Source: Jannaschia helgolandensis
GTDB taxonomy: Bacteria > Pseudomonadota > Alphaproteobacteria > Rhodobacterales > Rhodobacteraceae
DNA: 64,000 nt
Assembly: GCF_900109285.1 (NCBI RefSeq)
Contig: NZ_FNZQ01000008.1
Location: 62,001-126,000 of the forward strand
Reading direction: 5' to 3'
Shown here in pieces: positions 61,708 to 64,000 of the stretch. A program made the translations under genes and the position numbers. The notes under the pieces are model-generated. The model had not been told where the DNA came from. It ran no database searches and saw nothing but the letters and a program-made list of their open reading frames with translations. Each line of letters opens with the position of its first letter. The stretch's first letter is position 1.

Positions 61708-63243
61708 ATGACAAGCTTTTCCGACCTGAACCTCGATCCGAAGGTTCTCAAGGCCATCGAGGCCGCCGGCTATACAACTCCCACCCCGATTCAGGCCGGA
61801 GCGATCCCGCCAGCACTGGAAGGGCGCGATGTATTGGGCATTGCCCAGACCGGCACCGGCAAGACCGCCAGTTTCACCCTTCCGATGATCACGCTGCTGG
61901 GCAAGGGTCGTGCCCGCGCCCGGATGCCCCGGTCGCTTGTACTGGCGCCGACGCGGGAACTGGCCGCGCAGGTGGCCGAGAACTTCGATACCTATGCCAA
62001 GGGATCGCGACTCAAGAAGGCCCTTCTGATCGGTGGCGTCTCGTTCAAGGAACAGGACATGCTGATCGACCGGGGCGTCGATGTCCTGATCGCGACTCCG
62101 GGCCGCCTGATCGACCACTTCGAGCGCGGCAAGCTCTTGCTAACAGGCGTCGAGATCATGGTCGTGGACGAGGCCGACCGGATGCTGGACATGGGGTTCA
62201 TCCCCGATATCGAGCGCATCTTCGAGATGACGCCCTTCACCCGCCAGACGCTGTTCTTTTCGGCCACGATGGCCCCCGAGATCGAGCGGATCACCAACAA
62301 GTTCCTGTCCAACCCCGAAAAGATCGAGGTCGAACGTCAGAACACGACGTCGCAGACCATCACGCAGATCCTTGTGGAACATACGCCCAAGCGGCGCGAT
62401 ATGGCAGCCAAGGACAAACGCGAAATCCTGCGCGCGATCATTGAACGTGACGGCGACGATTGCCGCAATGCGATCATTTTCTGCAATCGGAAAACCGAAG
62501 TGGATGTCGTTGCCAAATCGCTGAAAAAGCATGGCTACAATGCCGAGCCGATCCATGGCGATCTGGAGCAGTCGCAGCGCACACGCACCCTGGACGGGTT
62601 TCGCGACGGATCGATCCGGTTCCTCGTAGCCTCCGACGTGGCGGCGCGCGGTCTGGATATTCCCAATGTCAGCCATGTGTTCAACTTCGACGTGCCGAGC
62701 CATGCCGAGGATTATGTCCACCGCATCGGTCGGACCGGACGCGCGGGCAAGTTGGGCACGGCCTATACCCTGTCGACGCCATCGGATGCCAAGTATCTGG
62801 ATGCGATCCAGTCATTGGTAAAAACTGAACTTCCGCGCGGCGAAAACCCCTGGACTCCACCGGGTGTCAGCAAGCGCGAAGAGGCTGCTGCCGAGGAAGA
62901 AGCGCCCAAGCGCACTTCGTCGCGCACGCGGTCCCGGTCCAAGAAAGTCGATGCACCGGCAGCCGAGACGCCCCAGCCTGAGGTGAAGGAAGCTGATACC
63001 AGGACCAAGGCGCGCAACGAGGCGCGGCGCGAACAAAAGCCCGACACGCGAAATGAACCCCGGACCGAGGCGCGCAACCAGCCCCGTCAGCAGGAAGATC
63101 GCAGCGGCGCATCGTCATCGCGATCGCGCGGCGGACGTGGACGTGGTGGCGACAGGGACAACGGCCCGCGCGTTGTTGGGTTGGGCGATCATGTCCCCGG
63201 CTTCATCGAAATGAGCTTCGAGGAACGTCGCGGCAACAGCTGA
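61708..63243 (+). CDS. rhlE: DEAD-box RNA helicase, RhlE type
   Basis: A 511-residue ATP-dependent RNA helicase. Motifs: I AQTGTGKTAS, II VDEADRMLD, III FSATM, and VI HRIGRTGRAGK. The core ends about residue 390, followed by a charged tail with Arg/Lys/Glu-rich repeats (AEEEAPKRTSSRTRSRSKK, EARREQKPDTRNE) and a terminal RGGRGRGGDRD glycine-arginine run before GLGDHVPGF. The tail is typical of RhlE proteins that act in ribosome assembly and RNA decay. ATG 61708 follows a 224-base leader shared with the divergent OsmC gene. Confidence 0.94.
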   Translation: MTSFSDLNLDPKVLKAIEAAGYTTPTPIQAGAIPPALEGRDVLGIAQTGTGKTASFTLPMITLLGKGRARARMPRSLVLAPTRELAAQVAENFDTYAKGSRLKKALLIGGVSFKEQDMLIDRGVDVLIATPGRLIDHFERGKLLLTGVEIMVVDEADRMLDMGFIPDIERIFEMTPFTRQTLFFSATMAPEIERITNKFLSNPEKIEVERQNTTSQTITQILVEHTPKRRDMAAKDKREILRAIIERDGDDCRNAIIFCNRKTEVDVVAKSLKKHGYNAEPIHGDLEQSQRTRTLDGFRDGSIRFLVASDVAARGLDIPNVSHVFNFDVPSHAEDYVHRIGRTGRAGKLGTAYTLSTPSDAKYLDAIQSLVKTELPRGENPWTPPGVSKREEAAAEEEAPKRTSSRTRSRSKKVDAPAAETPQPEVKEADTRTKARNEARREQKPDTRNEPRTEARNQPRQQEDRSGASSSRSRGGRGRGGDRDNGPRVVGLGDHVPGFIEMSFEERRGNS

Positions 63244-63273
63244 CGCGCGTTCCTTTCTCTCTATACTCTGCCT

Positions 63274-63302
63274 AGCCCGGTGCCCCTCGCGCCGGGCTTT
63301 TT
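63274..63302 (+). terminator. Intrinsic terminator of rhlE
   Basis: A 10-base-pair stem AGCCCGGTGC / GCGCCGGGCT with one G-T pair and a 5-base loop, followed by five T, lies 30 bases after the rhlE stop. Confidence 0.85.
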
Positions 63303-63356
63303 CCTTGGCAGCCCAACGCCGAAAGGTCGGACCTTTGGCCGAGCCGAAGCCGCACG

Positions 63357-63590
63357 GTGTTGTTGTTCTGTGTGGCCTTGGTCCAGCCTGCCATACCGGG
63401 GCTGGCCAGCCGGGTTACGGCGGACGATGCGCAGGGGGAATTGCAAGGTGTCTTCGCATCAATTACGGCCATCGCGGCCATCATCTCAGCCCTGCGGATG
63501 ACGCGGGTGTTCAATCTGGCCACTAAAAGGGGGCGGCGTTTTCCCGGTGCCTCCTTTCTGGTGGCGTCTGCCCTGATGCTGATAGCCTGA
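63357..63590 (+). pseudogene. C-terminal remnant of a Tet/MFS efflux transporter
   Basis: A 77-residue frame preserves only the last part of an MFS transporter of the TetA type. The phrases PAIPGLASRVTADDAQGELQG and ASITAIAAIISALRMTRVF, in part, match the region around transmembrane helices 10-11 of TCR/Tet proteins, where S-x-Q(G)-L-Q-G is conserved. The N-terminal ten helices are absent and the end is degenerate (TKRGRRFPGASFLVASALMLIA, in part). It sits between the rhlE terminator and the dehydratase gene. Confidence 0.6.
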
Positions 63591-63604
63591 GGGATGTATC
63601 GCCG

Positions 63605-64000
63605 TCAGACCATTGCCAGAGCGCGGGCGAATATCTGAGCGTCGACATTTCCGCCCGACGCCACCACTGCGACATCGCCCTCGTGATGGAACAGTCCCGC
63701 CGCCAGGGCGATGGCACCACCCGGTTCCAACACGATCCGCAGATGCTTCCACGCTATTGCCATGGCACGCAAAGCCTCCTCGTCGGTGACGACGAGGCCG
63801 GGGCCACACAAGCGCGACAGGATGGGAAACGTGACTTCACCTGGAGAAGGCGTCATAACCGCATCGCAAACCGAACCTGTCATCGTCGCGTTCGACAGCC
63901 GTTGGCCCGCTATCAGCGACCGGGTGACGTCGTCGAAGCCCTCAGGCTCCACCGGGCGGACGGACGCGCGACCTTCCAGCGCCAGTGCCACGCCCGAGGT
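63605..64000 (-). CDS. Threonine/serine dehydratase (PLP-dependent, fold type II), 5' end cut by window
   Basis: Only the C-terminal part of the enzyme is visible; the frame is open at the right edge, so the N-terminus with the PLP lysine lies beyond 64000. The visible part shows EGFDDVTRSLIAGQR, LVVTDEEALRAMA, VLEPGGAIALAAGLFH and VVASGGNVDAQIFARAL, a pattern typical of threonine ammonia-lyase and serine racemase/dehydratase-like proteins. SGGN is the tail phosphate-binding motif of that family. Substrate cannot be assigned. Confidence 0.85.
   Translation of the reverse strand, partial: TSGVALALEGRASVRPVEPEGFDDVTRSLIAGQRLSNATMTGSVCDAVMTPSPGEVTFPILSRLCGPGLVVTDEEALRAMAIAWKHLRIVLEPGGAIALAAGLFHHEGDVAVVASGGNVDAQIFARALAMV

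Overview
This window looks like an ordinary chromosomal stretch of a GC-rich alphaproteobacterium. Gene content and order point to Rhodobacterales (Roseobacter/Paracoccaceae group): hflK-hflC next to a MucD-type protease, an FdVI-type [2Fe-2S] ferredoxin, yajC-secD-secF divergent from serS, purA with a DUF2842 gene, a thiamine diphosphokinase gene divergent from a long acidic protein, and many ATGA/GTGA/TTGA start-stop overlaps. Species is not determined. No rRNA, tRNA, CRISPR array, insertion sequence or prophage was seen. About 67 protein-coding features are supported, two of them cut by the window edges and one a degraded remnant.

Layout. 1-9.6 kb: end of an FtsX-type permease; a tightly overlapping peptide/nickel-type ABC operon (two permeases and a fused double ATPase, no binding protein) with a VOC-like protein and an aldehyde dehydrogenase; then an NTF2-like protein, an SDR, a small unknown and a P1-family peptidase. 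9.7-15 kb: tadA, a RluB-type pseudouridine synthase with a long charged tail, the septation-protein homologue YciB, a DMT transporter, a small broken or overlapping gene, and ftsY. 15-20 kb: lytic transglycosylase, an NAD-reducing formate dehydrogenase beta subunit with no alpha subunit beside it, small secreted proteins and the ferredoxin. 20-27 kb: a lipoprotein plus membrane acyltransferase pair, then degP, hflC, hflK, gor and rpiA on the minus strand. 27-37 kb: thiamine diphosphokinase, the 754-residue acidic protein, a 0.7 kb gene desert, DUF2842-purA, secG, pyrG, a PhzF protein and a MipA/OmpV barrel.

37-50 kb: rlmJ, a DUF1330 protein, TerB and PhnD-like proteins, then the largest catabolic cluster. 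This is a polar amino-acid-type ABC importer followed by two glutamine-synthetase-like ligases, a class I glutamine amidotransferase and a PuuB-like FAD oxidase. By analogy with the Puu pathway the group probably imports an amine, gamma-glutamylates it, oxidises it and removes the glutamyl group; the aldehyde dehydrogenase step is not encoded next to it. Then thyX, a VOC protein and a Flp-like small protein. 50-64 kb: Mth938-like protein, secF-secD-yajC, serS, a HAD phosphatase, clpS, rsmC-like with a coupled SDR, prfC with two coupled unknowns, an OsmC protein, an rhlE helicase, a Tet/MFS remnant and the end of a PLP-dependent threonine/serine dehydratase.

The items most worth follow-up are: the two unknown genes translationally coupled to prfC, one of which carries a cysteine pattern resembling the Ada zinc domain; the RsmC-coupled SDR lacking the catalytic lysine; the double-ligase gamma-glutamylation cluster; the orphan formate dehydrogenase beta subunit; and the broken gene between ftsY and the DMT transporter. 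None is proven to be a new system from sequence alone.
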